Source: HKCCE3408 sp039191215 (GTDB lineage: Bacteria > Pseudomonadota > Alphaproteobacteria > Rhodobacterales > Rhodobacteraceae). Taken from it: a stretch of DNA of 64,000 nucleotides. The notes under the pieces were generated by a model. It was not told where the DNA came from and did not search any database. It saw only the letters and a program-made list of their open reading frames with translations. The position numbers and the translations under genes were made by a program. Positions 53,566 to 61,056 of the stretch are shown here, piece by piece. Position 1 is the first letter of the stretch. Each line of letters starts with the position of its first letter. The DNA lies in assembly GCA_039191215.1 (NCBI GenBank), contig JBCCXT010000004.1:51551-115550 (forward strand), read 5' to 3'.

Positions 53566-54591
53566 GTGATTTCGCATCCCTTTTCGGAGCCGCCAGCGCC
53601 GGGCACAGCGATTGAGGTGGCGCCTGGTATTTTATGGATGCGCATCGCCCTGCCGATGGTGCTCGACCATGTGAATGTCTATGCGCTGGATGAGGGCGAT
53701 AGCTGGACGCTGGTTGATACCGGTGTCCACACCTCAAAGAACCGCACGGCATGGCAAGTCCTGCAGGTGCAGCCTTTGGCGGGCAAACCGATCCGCCGCG
53801 TCATCATCACCCACCACCATCCCGATCACATCGGTATGGCGGGCTTTTTCACCGCTCAAGGTGCCGCAATTTGGACCTCGCGCACGGCGTATCTGATGGC
53901 GCGCATGCTGACTTTGGATGTGCAAGACCGGCCTCGGGCCGAAACACTTGCCTTTTGGCGGGCCGCAGGCATGGATGCCGCAGTTCTGGACCAACGCGCG
54001 GCAGAGCGCCCGTTCAACTTTTCCGACGTTGTGGCGCCCCTGCCCTTGGGCTTTGAGCGTTTGGCTGAGGGCGACGTTTTGGTATCTGCCGGGCGGAGTT
54101 GGGATGTCCGCGTCGGCCATGGCCATGCGCCTGAGCATCTGACGTTTTGGAGCCGGGACGACAACGTCATCATCGGTGGGGATCAGTTCCTGCCCTCAAT
54201 CTCGCCCAATTTGGGCGTCTACGCCACAGAGCCTGGCGCGGATACGGTCGGCGATTGGCTGCAATCCTGCCGCGCGTTTCAACCGCTTGCCCGCGACGAT
54301 TACCTTGTGCTGCCTGGCCATAAATTGCCGTTCACGGGGTTGCCCTTCAGGCTGCAGATGAAGATCAGCAATCATCTCGCCGCACTCGAACGGTTGCGCG
54401 ACCATCTGATCGTGCCGCGCGTCGCCGCCGAATGCTTTGAGGCAATTTTCGGCCGCGAGATCGCGGCCGATGACAGCGCTTATGGTTTGGCACTGGGCGA
54501 GGCTGTCGGCCATCTCAATCACCTGCTTGCCCTGGGCGAGGTTTCCCGCGAAGCTCGGCCCGACGGAGTTTGGGAATGGAGACGGCGCTGA
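53566..54591 (+). CDS. Metallo-beta-lactamase fold hydrolase
   Basis: A 341-residue MBL-fold protein. The metal site HHHPDHIG is in the THHHPDHIGMAGF segment, with further ligands expected at His in VGHGHAPEH and Asp in IIGGDQFLP, and a C-terminal His in VLPGHKLPF. A C-terminal helical domain (about 270-341) resembles that of LACTB2-like thioesterase or hydrolase members. The GTG start at 53566 is preferred because homology begins there. Next to an acyl-CoA dehydrogenase it may be an acyl-CoA thioesterase-like enzyme, but this is inference. Confidence 0.85.
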   Translation: MISHPFSEPPAPGTAIEVAPGILWMRIALPMVLDHVNVYALDEGDSWTLVDTGVHTSKNRTAWQVLQVQPLAGKPIRRVIITHHHPDHIGMAGFFTAQGAAIWTSRTAYLMARMLTLDVQDRPRAETLAFWRAAGMDAAVLDQRAAERPFNFSDVVAPLPLGFERLAEGDVLVSAGRSWDVRVGHGHAPEHLTFWSRDDNVIIGGDQFLPSISPNLGVYATEPGADTVGDWLQSCRAFQPLARDDYLVLPGHKLPFTGLPFRLQMKISNHLAALERLRDHLIVPRVAAECFEAIFGREIAADDSAYGLALGEAVGHLNHLLALGEVSREARPDGVWEWRRR

Positions 54592-55052
54592 TGGCCGATG
54601 ACGAGATCAAGACCTCTGCCGAAGCGATGGAAGCCGCGGCGATGCGGCCCGCTGGTGCGGCAACCTGCGACAGCGACGCCCATCCCACGGAACTTGAGCC
54701 CCTGCCCGAAGCGGTCACCAAGCGCCCCGTTGACGAAAAGAGCCCGGCCGAATGGGCCTATGAACGCCTGGTCCACTACATCCAGAATTTCGAGAAAAAC
54801 CTAAATCCCGAAGAGGAGGCCGCACTTGGATTTGCCGGATCGGATGCCGGTCTGATCCGCATCATGGGCCTGGGCTTTTTCGCGCCCGACATGATCAGCT
54901 ATTACGGCGTCGACCCGACCGGCCACCGCACGCAATTGATCCAACATGTGAGCCAGTTGAACGTCGCTTTGCGCGCCGTTCCCAAGCAGCAGAAGGATGC
55001 ACCGGCGCAACGCATCGGTTTCCGATTGGCCGCCGATCTGGAAAAATCGTGA
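54591..55052 (+). CDS. DUF6173 family protein
   Basis: A 153-residue protein with a variable N-terminal 50 residues and a conserved core: SPAEWAYERLVHYIQNFEKNL, LGFAGSDAGLIRIMGLGFFAPD and LIQHVSQLNVALRAVPK. I recall this pattern as DUF6173, found in Rhodobacterales and of unknown function. The ATG overlaps the stop of the MBL gene by one base and has GGAG upstream. Confidence 0.75.
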   Translation: MADDEIKTSAEAMEAAAMRPAGAATCDSDAHPTELEPLPEAVTKRPVDEKSPAEWAYERLVHYIQNFEKNLNPEEEAALGFAGSDAGLIRIMGLGFFAPDMISYYGVDPTGHRTQLIQHVSQLNVALRAVPKQQKDAPAQRIGFRLAADLEKS

Positions 55053-55140
55053 CACCTGCGGCTTTTCGCGCCAGAGGGTAATGCGTTCGTTTGCGGTAGA
55101 TCCCACGCCGACTCATTCGCGCGATCGGAGTTATAGTCTC

Positions 55141-55281
55141 ATGGCAGATAACGGCTACAAACCTGGCGAGATGGACGTCTCAGAGCAAGAAAAGACCTTC
55201 GGAGCCTTCGTGACGTGGAGCATCCGTGTGATCATCTTATGCGTCGCGGCGATCCTGTTTTTGGCGATTTTTGCCTCATGA
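55141..55281 (+). CDS. aa3-type cytochrome c oxidase subunit IV
   Basis: A 46-residue protein with the pattern KPGEMDVSEQEKTFGAFV followed by one membrane helix (about 22-44), matching the small bacterial aa3 oxidase subunit IV seen in Paracoccus and Rhodobacter. It is shorter than any typical ORF cut-off. A GGAG lies about 10 bases before the ATG, and its stop overlaps the lipoprotein ATG. Confidence 0.88.
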   Translation: MADNGYKPGEMDVSEQEKTFGAFVTWSIRVIILCVAAILFLAIFAS

Positions 55282-55916
55282 TCGCACGGCTCTTGGCGCT
55301 GCCCTTGCTTTTGCTGGCCCTGGCAGGCTGCGCGGCCGAAGAAATCTGGGCGCCCGATGATGCGGTTGCGCGCGCGGCATACAGCCATCCTGGGCCGATG
55401 ACGGTCACGCTGCTTACGGCGGTATCAAATCGATCTGGCAATGGCGGCCATTCTGCGCTGCTAATCGACGGCGCACAGCGCGTTCTATATGATCCTGCCG
55501 GCACCTGGTTTCATCCAGATATTCCTGAGCGCAACGATCTGCTTTATGGCATGTCGCCCCCGTATTTCGATTTCTATATGGACTACCATGCGCGCGAGAC
55601 CTTCCACATGGTTGTGCAAACGGTGGAGATCAGCCCGCAAACCGCCGCGGCGCTGATCGCTGGCGTGCAGGCCCAAGGTGCGTCGCCAAAAGCCTATTGC
55701 GCGCGTTCGATCTCTGGCGTTTTGGCCGCGACTCCGGGATTTGAGAGTGTCGGCGTGACATTCTTTCCCACCGCGATCATGGCGCGGTTCGAGGAGATAC
55801 CCGGCGTGGTCACGTCGCGTGTTTATGACGACGATTCCGACGACAATTTGGAGTTGCTGCAGGCACAGGCCCGGGCGGAACGGCTGCAGGCTGAGGCAGC
55901 AGCGATCAGCAACTAG
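55278..55916 (+). CDS. Lipoprotein with possible permuted papain-like fold
   Basis: A 212-residue protein with a lipoprotein signal (LLALAG-Cys18). The core has GNGGHSALLIDG (His58) and, 83 residues later, YCARSISGVL (Cys141). A His before a Cys in this spacing recalls circularly permuted NlpC/P60 (DUF830-type) hydrolases. This fold assignment is my inference. The ATG overlaps the oxidase subunit IV stop. Confidence 0.7.
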   Translation: MIARLLALPLLLLALAGCAAEEIWAPDDAVARAAYSHPGPMTVTLLTAVSNRSGNGGHSALLIDGAQRVLYDPAGTWFHPDIPERNDLLYGMSPPYFDFYMDYHARETFHMVVQTVEISPQTAAALIAGVQAQGASPKAYCARSISGVLAATPGFESVGVTFFPTAIMARFEEIPGVVTSRVYDDDSDDNLELLQAQARAERLQAEAAAISN

Positions 55917-55963
55917 TCCCAAGGCGGCTCGTGAACGGGCGCCCTCAGACGGGCGCCCGCATC

Positions 55964-56941
55964 TTACGCCAATTCCATCTGATCCTGGACAACCGTGGAT
56001 TGAGTGCCAAAGGTCAAAGCGCGTGCCATGGCCGCGCTTAACTCGGCCCCGGTCTCAATCTCACAAAAGAGCCATTGGCCGGACGGGTTGACCTCGAAGA
56101 ACACAAGCGTGCCGTCGGCGCGCAGGCCGAAATCAAGCGCACCGAAGCGAAGCCCAATCGACGCCATGAAACGCCGGATGGCAGCCGCCACTTGCACAGG
56201 CAAGTCGTAAGGAGCGTAGCTATGGCTGCGGTCCAGGCGCCAATCAAGCGGCCGGTCGTCAAAGACACCCTTGATGCTGGTGGCAAAGACTTCGCTATCG
56301 ATCACGTTCACCCGGATATCGGCAATCTTGGCAACCTCTTCTTGGTAGAGATGCGGCGCGTGCCGGATCTGATGCGCAAACGGTTGGTGCGCCTCATCAA
56401 GCCGCCGGGTTGGCACAATGATTGGGCCCGGCTGGGTAAATGGCTTGAACACGCAATTGTCGTCTGCCGCGAAGGCCATGACCGCATCGGGATCGTTGCT
56501 GGCGAGCGTTTGCGGGATCGTCAAACCGGCCTCCGCCGCCCGTGCTAACTGCAGCATCTTGTTGCAAGCCGCGTTTTCGGCATGTGGGTTGTTCATCACC
56601 TTGTCGCCCATCAGATCCAACCAGCCTTCCAAGGCCTGCTTGCACTCGGCGATGACAAAGTCGCATTCATCTTGGAAAAGCAGGTTGTCGGGTGGGCGGA
56701 ACTGCTGCGGCCTTCGAAACCAAATACCGGCAATCTCGGCGCCGGAGATGGTCCGGCCCGCAAGCGTTAGCTCCGTCTCGATACTGCCATCGGCGCTTTG
56801 GCGCGCCGATAGCGTGACATTCCTTGGAATGCGGGCCGTATCCAAAAAAATCGGCTCAGCGCCGAGATCGACCAAGCGCCGGTTAACGACTTGCGCATGG
56901 ACATCGCGCTCCGTCGTCAACATCAAAACGACATTGCTCAT
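55964..56941 (-). CDS. MvdC/MvdD-type ATP-grasp ligase (graspetide synthetase-like)
   Basis: A 325-residue ATP-grasp enzyme. The N-terminal part ends in the family hallmark IWFRRPQQFRPP (Trp74, Arg76-Arg77-Pro78); the MNNPHAENAACNK segment follows; Lys166 (VFKPF) should bind ATP; Asp209-Arg210 lies in IADIRVNVI; and Glu283 and Asn285 in VFFEVNPSGQWLFCEIE are the Mg ligands together with the GQW signature of microviridin/graspetide ligases. Such enzymes activate Asp/Glu side chains of a precursor peptide and join them to Thr/Ser or Lys, making ester or amide rings. It is the last gene of a three-gene operon, 4 bp after the 208-residue gene. RimK-like glutamyl ligases are the main alternative but lack this GQW block. 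Confidence 0.85.
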   Translation of the reverse strand: MSNVVLMLTTERDVHAQVVNRRLVDLGAEPIFLDTARIPRNVTLSARQSADGSIETELTLAGRTISGAEIAGIWFRRPQQFRPPDNLLFQDECDFVIAECKQALEGWLDLMGDKVMNNPHAENAACNKMLQLARAAEAGLTIPQTLASNDPDAVMAFAADDNCVFKPFTQPGPIIVPTRRLDEAHQPFAHQIRHAPHLYQEEVAKIADIRVNVIDSEVFATSIKGVFDDRPLDWRLDRSHSYAPYDLPVQVAAAIRRFMASIGLRFGALDFGLRADGTLVFFEVNPSGQWLFCEIETGAELSAAMARALTFGTQSTVVQDQMELA

Positions 56942-56945
56942 TTGC

Positions 56946-57572
56946 TTACCCCACGATGGTGATCGTCAGGCGATCGTCATGATACTCGCAATACGGCCCG
57001 TCCGAGCGCGTATCGCCGGAGCTTGTCGTCGTGCCGCCAATGGAATCGACATACGTCGCCGGGGCTGCGCCCGACGCGTTGACAAAATTGGCCAGGCTCA
57101 GCGCCTCGAAAAACGCCACTTCACGCTGTTGAGCCACCGGGTCTTCCGGGCGGACGCGGGCGTGGCGTTCCCAGGATGCGGCATTGGCGAGAACGAATGG
57201 CCGGGCAACTTCGTGTTCGGGCTGCAGCTCAAACGGGTCGATGATGCCTTCGAAGTTGAACTGTCGGCGCTCATACACGGCGGCAAATCCGGTATTGAAC
57301 ACGCTGACCAGACTGTCCCCGGCTTGAAACCGGAAAAAGACCGTGATGTCAGGCAGTTCGTCCGTGCGGCCCCGCGGGTTGCCTTGCATGGCCGTTGCGT
57401 TCACGAGGCGCTGGCCAGCCTCCACCCGCTCGAAAATGACCTTGCGCACCTCCTCTTGGCGCATCGCAATGGCTTTTGCTTTGATGAGCGGGTCGTTGGT
57501 TGTGGTGGCAAATTCTGCCAGCTTCTCGGCTTCCGCGTCGATCTGGCGTTGGATGTCCTTTTTGTTAGCCAT
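56946..57572 (-). CDS. Unrecognised protein, candidate ATP-grasp substrate
   Basis: A 208-residue protein without signal peptide or membrane helix. Residues 1-65 are helical and charged (KKDIQRQIDAEAEKLAEF); the middle is beta-rich (DITVFFRFQAGDSLVSVF, FNFEGIIDPFELQ). Residues 181-200 read TTTSSGDTRSDGPYCEYHDD: a run of Thr/Ser followed by Asp/Glu, as expected for an omega-ester core, then a short TITIVG end. The ATG at 57572 has GAGGTG upstream; the longer frame to 57788 overlaps the neighbouring gene. Its coupling to the ATP-grasp gene makes it the best substrate candidate. The leader would be unusually long for a graspetide, so it could instead be a partner protein. Confidence 0.72.
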   Translation of the reverse strand: MANKKDIQRQIDAEAEKLAEFATTTNDPLIKAKAIAMRQEEVRKVIFERVEAGQRLVNATAMQGNPRGRTDELPDITVFFRFQAGDSLVSVFNTGFAAVYERRQFNFEGIIDPFELQPEHEVARPFVLANAASWERHARVRPEDPVAQQREVAFFEALSLANFVNASGAAPATYVDSIGGTTTSSGDTRSDGPYCEYHDDRLTITIVG

Positions 57573-57580
57573 GACGCACC

Positions 57581-57949
57581 TCAATCGAAAGGGTTTGGGA
57601 TGTCGACATCGCGGCATTCCAGCGGGATCGAGACGCTGAGCGGGGGAATGCCAAAGGTAATAACCGGGCAGATGCGGACCTTGGCGGCCGTGTCGTCGGG
57701 CAAATCCTCCACACCAAAATCGGTAGCGGCGTTGGCTGGCAATGGAACGCCCACGGCGCGCAACGCCTCCGGCTGAAGCAGTCGGCATATCATGTCGAGT
57801 TGATCGGCTTCGTCAGCCTTGTCGATACGCGCCATGGCGCGGCGAAGAGCTCCGTGACGCCGGACAAGTGCCGCAAGTTGAACCGTTTCTGCGCAATCGG
57901 GGGTGTCGTCGATCCGGTCATCGCACGGATCTTGATTGTCTTTTGGCAT
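57581..57949 (-). CDS. Unrecognised first gene of the ATP-grasp operon
   Basis: A 122-residue soluble protein. The start is acidic and has Cys/Thr (DPCDDRIDDTPDCAETV); residues 25-70 are helical (LAALVRRHGALRRAMARID); the end is hydrophobic with two Cys (RICPVITFGIPPLSVSIP, then ECRDVDIPNPFD). The ATG at 57949 has AAAGGG 7 bases upstream, and the next gene begins 8 bp after the stop. Possible roles are a second substrate or an accessory factor. No family was recognised. Confidence 0.7.
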   Translation of the reverse strand: MPKDNQDPCDDRIDDTPDCAETVQLAALVRRHGALRRAMARIDKADEADQLDMICRLLQPEALRAVGVPLPANAATDFGVEDLPDDTAAKVRICPVITFGIPPLSVSIPLECRDVDIPNPFD

Positions 57950-58097
57950 GGTAAATACCCTTTAAAAAATATCGTTACAAACGTGCGGGCCTGAAATGCA
58001 GCCCACGATACAATCGTACCACAAAGCATAGTCATTTTGAAACGCAAATAAACGTGAGGAGGTTGCGTCGGCGAATGTAAGCTGTGTCCGGTCGCGC
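57950..58097 (-). promoter_or_regulatory. Promoter region of the ATP-grasp operon
   Basis: This AT-rich region lies between the rpsU terminator and the first gene of the operon, so the operon has its own promoter. On the minus strand TTTCAA and TACGAT 18 bases apart are a possible -35/-10 pair. A perfect inverted repeat ACGAT-ACA-ATCGT (58005-58017) overlaps the presumed -10 and could be an operator; a related ATCGTTACA occurs near 57971. Confidence 0.45.
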
Positions 58098-58132
58098 AAA
58101 ACAAAACCCCCGGGCCAGCGGCGCGGAGGTTT
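58098..58132 (-). terminator. Rho-independent terminator of rpsU
   Basis: On the minus strand an 11-bp stem with one mismatch (left arm AACCTCCGCGC, right arm GCCCGGGGGTT) is followed by TTTTGTTTT, 50 bp beyond the rpsU stop. It separates rpsU from the ATP-grasp operon. Confidence 0.8.
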
Positions 58133-58180
58133 TTGGGGCGACCTGCGGTCACCATGTTCGACATCGTCAGAAGCGGCTGC

Positions 58181-58384
58181 CTAAAGCCCCTCGCGCTGCG
58201 CCTTTTTACGCGCCAGCTTGCGCGCCCGACGGATCGCTTCCGCCTTTTCGCGCGCCTTCTTTTCAGAGGGTTTTTCGTAATGCTGCTTAAGCTTCATTTC
58301 CCGAAACACACCTTCGCGCTGGAGCTTTTTCTTCAGCGCACGGAGTGCCTGGTCGACATTGTTGTCGCGAACACTGACCTGCAT
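58181..58384 (-). CDS. rpsU: 30S ribosomal protein S21
   Basis: A 67-residue basic protein: VSVRDNNVDQALRALKKKLQREG and FREMKLKQHYEKPSEKKAREKAEA (both in part) are the S21 signature, and the C-terminus is a Lys/Arg-rich helix. It binds 16S rRNA near the anti-Shine-Dalgarno. Divergent from coq9, with which it is often adjacent in alphaproteobacteria. Confidence 0.96.
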   Translation of the reverse strand: MQVSVRDNNVDQALRALKKKLQREGVFREMKLKQHYEKPSEKKAREKAEAIRRARKLARKKAQREGL

Positions 58385-58490
58385 GTGGGTGTCACCACCT
58401 TCCTAAGTTTGAGTTGCAATGTTTGCAGGAAGTGGCCGTATAACAAAGGGTCTCTATGTTGTCTAGCATCTGATCGGAGAGGCAATAGCA

Positions 58491-59186
58491 ATGACCGATA
58501 TCAAAGACCAACTGATCGACGCAGCCCTGGGCCATGTCGTATTTGATGGCTGGTCGGTGGCCGCGATCCGGGCCGCCGCCAATGACCTGGAGATCGACAC
58601 CAGCATGGCGGAGGCGTTCTTTCCACGCGGCGGGGTTGATTTGGCACGCGCCTTTCATGCGCGCGGTGACGCAGAGATGGTGGCGGGACTGCAGGCCGCG
58701 GATCTGACCGAGATGCGCTTTCGCGACCGGATTGCTTTTGCGGTGCGTCGTCGATTGGAAATTGTCGAGCCGCATAAAGAGGCCGTGCGGCGGGCTACGA
58801 CGTTATTTGCGCTGCCGATCTATGCCGTCGATGGCGCGCGCGCAGTCTGGGAGACGGCGGACGCGATTTGGGACACGCTCGGTGATCCGTCTGAGGATTA
58901 CAACTGGTACACCAAACGGGCGACGCTGACGGGTGTGATATCCTCGACCGTGCTCTATTGGCTCGGCGATCAATCCGAGGACCATAGCGCGAGTTGGGAC
59001 TTTCTTGACCGCCGGATCGACAATGTGATGCAGGTCGAAGAGCTGAAAGCAAATGTGAATGACAATCGCTACCTGCAGCCTTTTTTGGCGGTGCCGAACT
59101 GGGTGTTGGGTCAGATCAAGCCGCCTGCCCGGGCGCCGCGCGCGGATCTACCGGGCAGTTGGTCGATCCCGGGCGAGGAAGGTTGA
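58491..59186 (+). CDS. COQ9 family ubiquinone biosynthesis protein
   Basis: A 231-residue protein of the COQ9/TetR-like fold. The N-terminal helix-turn-helix-like part (LIDAALGHVVFDGWSVAAIRAAANDL, in part) and the C-terminal lipid-binding domain, with WYTKRATLTGVISSTVLYWLGD, are typical. COQ9 binds lipids and helps the COQ7 hydroxylase. The ATG has GGAGAGG upstream. With ubiA it is the second ubiquinone gene of the window. Confidence 0.92.
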   Translation: MTDIKDQLIDAALGHVVFDGWSVAAIRAAANDLEIDTSMAEAFFPRGGVDLARAFHARGDAEMVAGLQAADLTEMRFRDRIAFAVRRRLEIVEPHKEAVRRATTLFALPIYAVDGARAVWETADAIWDTLGDPSEDYNWYTKRATLTGVISSTVLYWLGDQSEDHSASWDFLDRRIDNVMQVEELKANVNDNRYLQPFLAVPNWVLGQIKPPARAPRADLPGSWSIPGEEG

Positions 59187-59192
59187 GCGCGT

Positions 59193-59241
59193 GCGCAGCT
59201 CCTCAAGCCGCCCCGTAAAGGGGCAGCCATCGTCGCTGCGC
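59193..59241. repeat. Nested-hairpin intergenic repeat, copy 4
   Basis: Outer arms GCGCAGC and GCTGCGC enclose GCCCC-GTAAA-GGGGC, with CCTC and ATCGTC elements between. It begins 7 bp after the coq9 stop. Confidence 0.7.
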
Positions 59242-59323
59242 CTGCCGCGGCACATGGTGGGCAATTGTCTGCCGCATCAGGTCTGGTAAGCCTTGCCAAA
59301 GTTCAATCTTAGGGGGCGGTGGT

Positions 59324-60307
59324 ATGAGCCAGATGATGCGCGTAATCGAGATCCGCGAACCCGGCGGGCCCGAGGTTTTGATCCCGGCCATGCGGCCCGT
59401 GCCGGAGCCGAGCGCCCATGAGATATTGATCGCAATTGACCATGCCGGCGTGAACCGGCCGGACGCATTACAGCGCGCAGGTTCTTATGCGCCGCCGCCT
59501 GATGCCAGCGATCTGCCGGGGCTTGAAGCGTCCGGCATCGTCTCGGCCGTTGGCGCGGAGGTGACGCGCTGGTCGGTGGGCGACCGGGTTTGCGCGCTTT
59601 TGCCCGGTGGTGGATATGCCGAATTTGCCATCTGTCACGCCGATCACGCCCTGGCAGTGCCCAAGAATTTGTCAATGGCCCAGGCGGCCGCGATCTGTGA
59701 GACGCATTTTACGGTCTGGTCCAACGTGTTTACGCGCGCTGGGCTGCGCGCGGGTGAGCGCCTTTTGATCCATGGTGGATCGTCTGGGATCGGCACGACG
59801 GCGATTCAATTGGCCAGTGTTTTCGGCGCGCAGGTTTTTGTGACGGCAGGCTCGCCAGATAAGTGTGCGGCGTGCCTGGAGCTTGGCGCGGAACGCGCGA
59901 TTAATTACCGCGATGAGGATTTTGTCGATGTGCTAAAGGCCGAGGGCGGTGCGGATGTCATCCTTGATATGGTTGGCGGCGACTATATTGCGCGCAACCT
60001 CAAAGCGCTGGCCCTGGATGGGCGGCTGGTGCAGATCGCCTTTTTGCAAGGCCCAAAAGCTGCGGTGAATTTCGCGCCGTTGATGATGCGGCGGCTAACG
60101 ATCACCGGATCCACGCTGCGGCCGCAATCGGATGCCGCGAAAGCGGCGATTGCGGAAGATTTGCGGCGCCATGTTTGGCCCCTGCTGGAGGCCGGGCGCA
60201 TTGCACCGGTTATGGATCAGACCTTTGAGCTGGAAGAGGCAGCAGACGCCCATACGCGGATCGAAAGCTCCGCCCATATCGGAAAGATCACGTTGCGTGT
60301 GCGCTGA
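59324..60307 (+). CDS. NAD(P)H quinone oxidoreductase, PIG3 family
   Basis: A 327-residue zinc-independent medium-chain dehydrogenase. Features of PIG3-like enzymes are visible: GVNRPDALQRAGSY, GLEASGIV, GGGYAEF, the cofactor loop HGGSSGIGTTAIQLA, and MMRRLTITGSTLRPQ, a segment typical of PIG3. These enzymes reduce quinones with NADPH; the physiological substrate is unknown. The gene stands between two hairpin repeats. Confidence 0.9.
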   Translation: MSQMMRVIEIREPGGPEVLIPAMRPVPEPSAHEILIAIDHAGVNRPDALQRAGSYAPPPDASDLPGLEASGIVSAVGAEVTRWSVGDRVCALLPGGGYAEFAICHADHALAVPKNLSMAQAAAICETHFTVWSNVFTRAGLRAGERLLIHGGSSGIGTTAIQLASVFGAQVFVTAGSPDKCAACLELGAERAINYRDEDFVDVLKAEGGADVILDMVGGDYIARNLKALALDGRLVQIAFLQGPKAAVNFAPLMMRRLTITGSTLRPQSDAAKAAIAEDLRRHVWPLLEAGRIAPVMDQTFELEEAADAHTRIESSAHIGKITLRVR

Positions 60308-60335
60308 CCGGAGCGCGTCATAGGCATCGGGTTGG

Positions 60336-60379
60336 GCGCGCCTTCTCGTGGACCCTGATCGGGCCCCTCGGCGGCGCGC
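60336..60379. repeat. Nested-hairpin intergenic repeat, copy 5
   Basis: Outer arms GCGCGCC and GGCGCGC; the inner part CTCGTGGACCC-TGAT-CGGGCCCCTCG differs from copy 1 (27244-27288) only in the loop. It lies between the convergent quinone oxidoreductase and CDP-alcohol transferase genes. Confidence 0.75.
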
Positions 60380-60400
60380 GGCATCCGCGGGTCAGTTGGC

Positions 60401-61009
60401 TTAGTTCGCGAACATGGTCCAGCCGGCGATCCAGCGGGTCAGCGTGGTGACGATGCAGGCGGCCGCAAAGCACCAGGCCAAGATCGGGAAAGCCGCGGGG
60501 AAGAGGCAAAACGCGACAAATATGGCGATGGTTTCCGTCCCCTCGGTTAGGCCGCCAAGATAGTAGATGCCCTTGGTTGGATAGGTCGCGGTTGTCAGGG
60601 CGCGCTTTTCGGCGATGACGGAGAAGGCAAGAAAGGAAGACGCCGTGCCCATGAACGTGCCGACCAGCACGGCCGCGGGCAGCGCGTTTGCGTCCGGCGC
60701 GTGCAGCGCGAACGCCACCGGGAAGAGCGCGTAGAACATAAAATCAAGGGCGATATCGAGAAAGGCGCCGCGGTCGGTGGGGGCGGCGAGCCGGGCAACC
60801 TCACCGTCCAGGCCATCGGCCAAGCGGTTAAGCGCGAGCCCCACGAGCGCCCAACCATAGGCACCGAAAGCGGCGGCCAGGCACGCCAGAAGGCCGATGC
60901 CAAAGCCCGCAAGCGTAATCCAATCGGCGGGAATACCGCGGGCGTGCAAGTGTTGCGCGATCGGGCCCAGTGCGCGTCGCAACGGTGGTAGCAGGCGGGC
61001 ATCAAACAT
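60401..61009 (-). CDS. CDP-alcohol phosphatidyltransferase family protein
   Basis: A 202-residue membrane enzyme with the catalytic signature LADGLDGEVARLAAPTDRGA and a following D-x3-D (D-x2-D-G-x2-A-R-x8-G-x3-D-x3-D) and about five hydrophobic segments. It is distinct from pgsA in the same window; the alcohol acceptor cannot be told. The start is the ATG at 61009. Confidence 0.88.
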   Translation of the reverse strand: MFDARLLPPLRRALGPIAQHLHARGIPADWITLAGFGIGLLACLAAAFGAYGWALVGLALNRLADGLDGEVARLAAPTDRGAFLDIALDFMFYALFPVAFALHAPDANALPAAVLVGTFMGTASSFLAFSVIAEKRALTTATYPTKGIYYLGGLTEGTETIAIFVAFCLFPAAFPILAWCFAAACIVTTLTRWIAGWTMFAN

Positions 61010-61056
61010 GCGCCGGACATTCTAGAACCGCCCCACTGGTTGCAACCAACAGACGA

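Noticed and set aside
53369..53569. 66-residue frame bridging the acyl-CoA dehydrogenase and MBL genes, with a GTGA overlap to the MBL start
   Set aside because: It runs through a hairpin repeat and has Arg/Pro-rich shadow-like composition; the overlap is probably chance.
58181..58384. Ribosomal protein S21 as the substrate of the nearby ATP-grasp ligase, by analogy with RimK and S6
   Set aside because: rpsU is separated by a terminator and promoter, rpsU-coq9 adjacency is common without the ligase, and the ligase has MvdD rather than RimK signatures.
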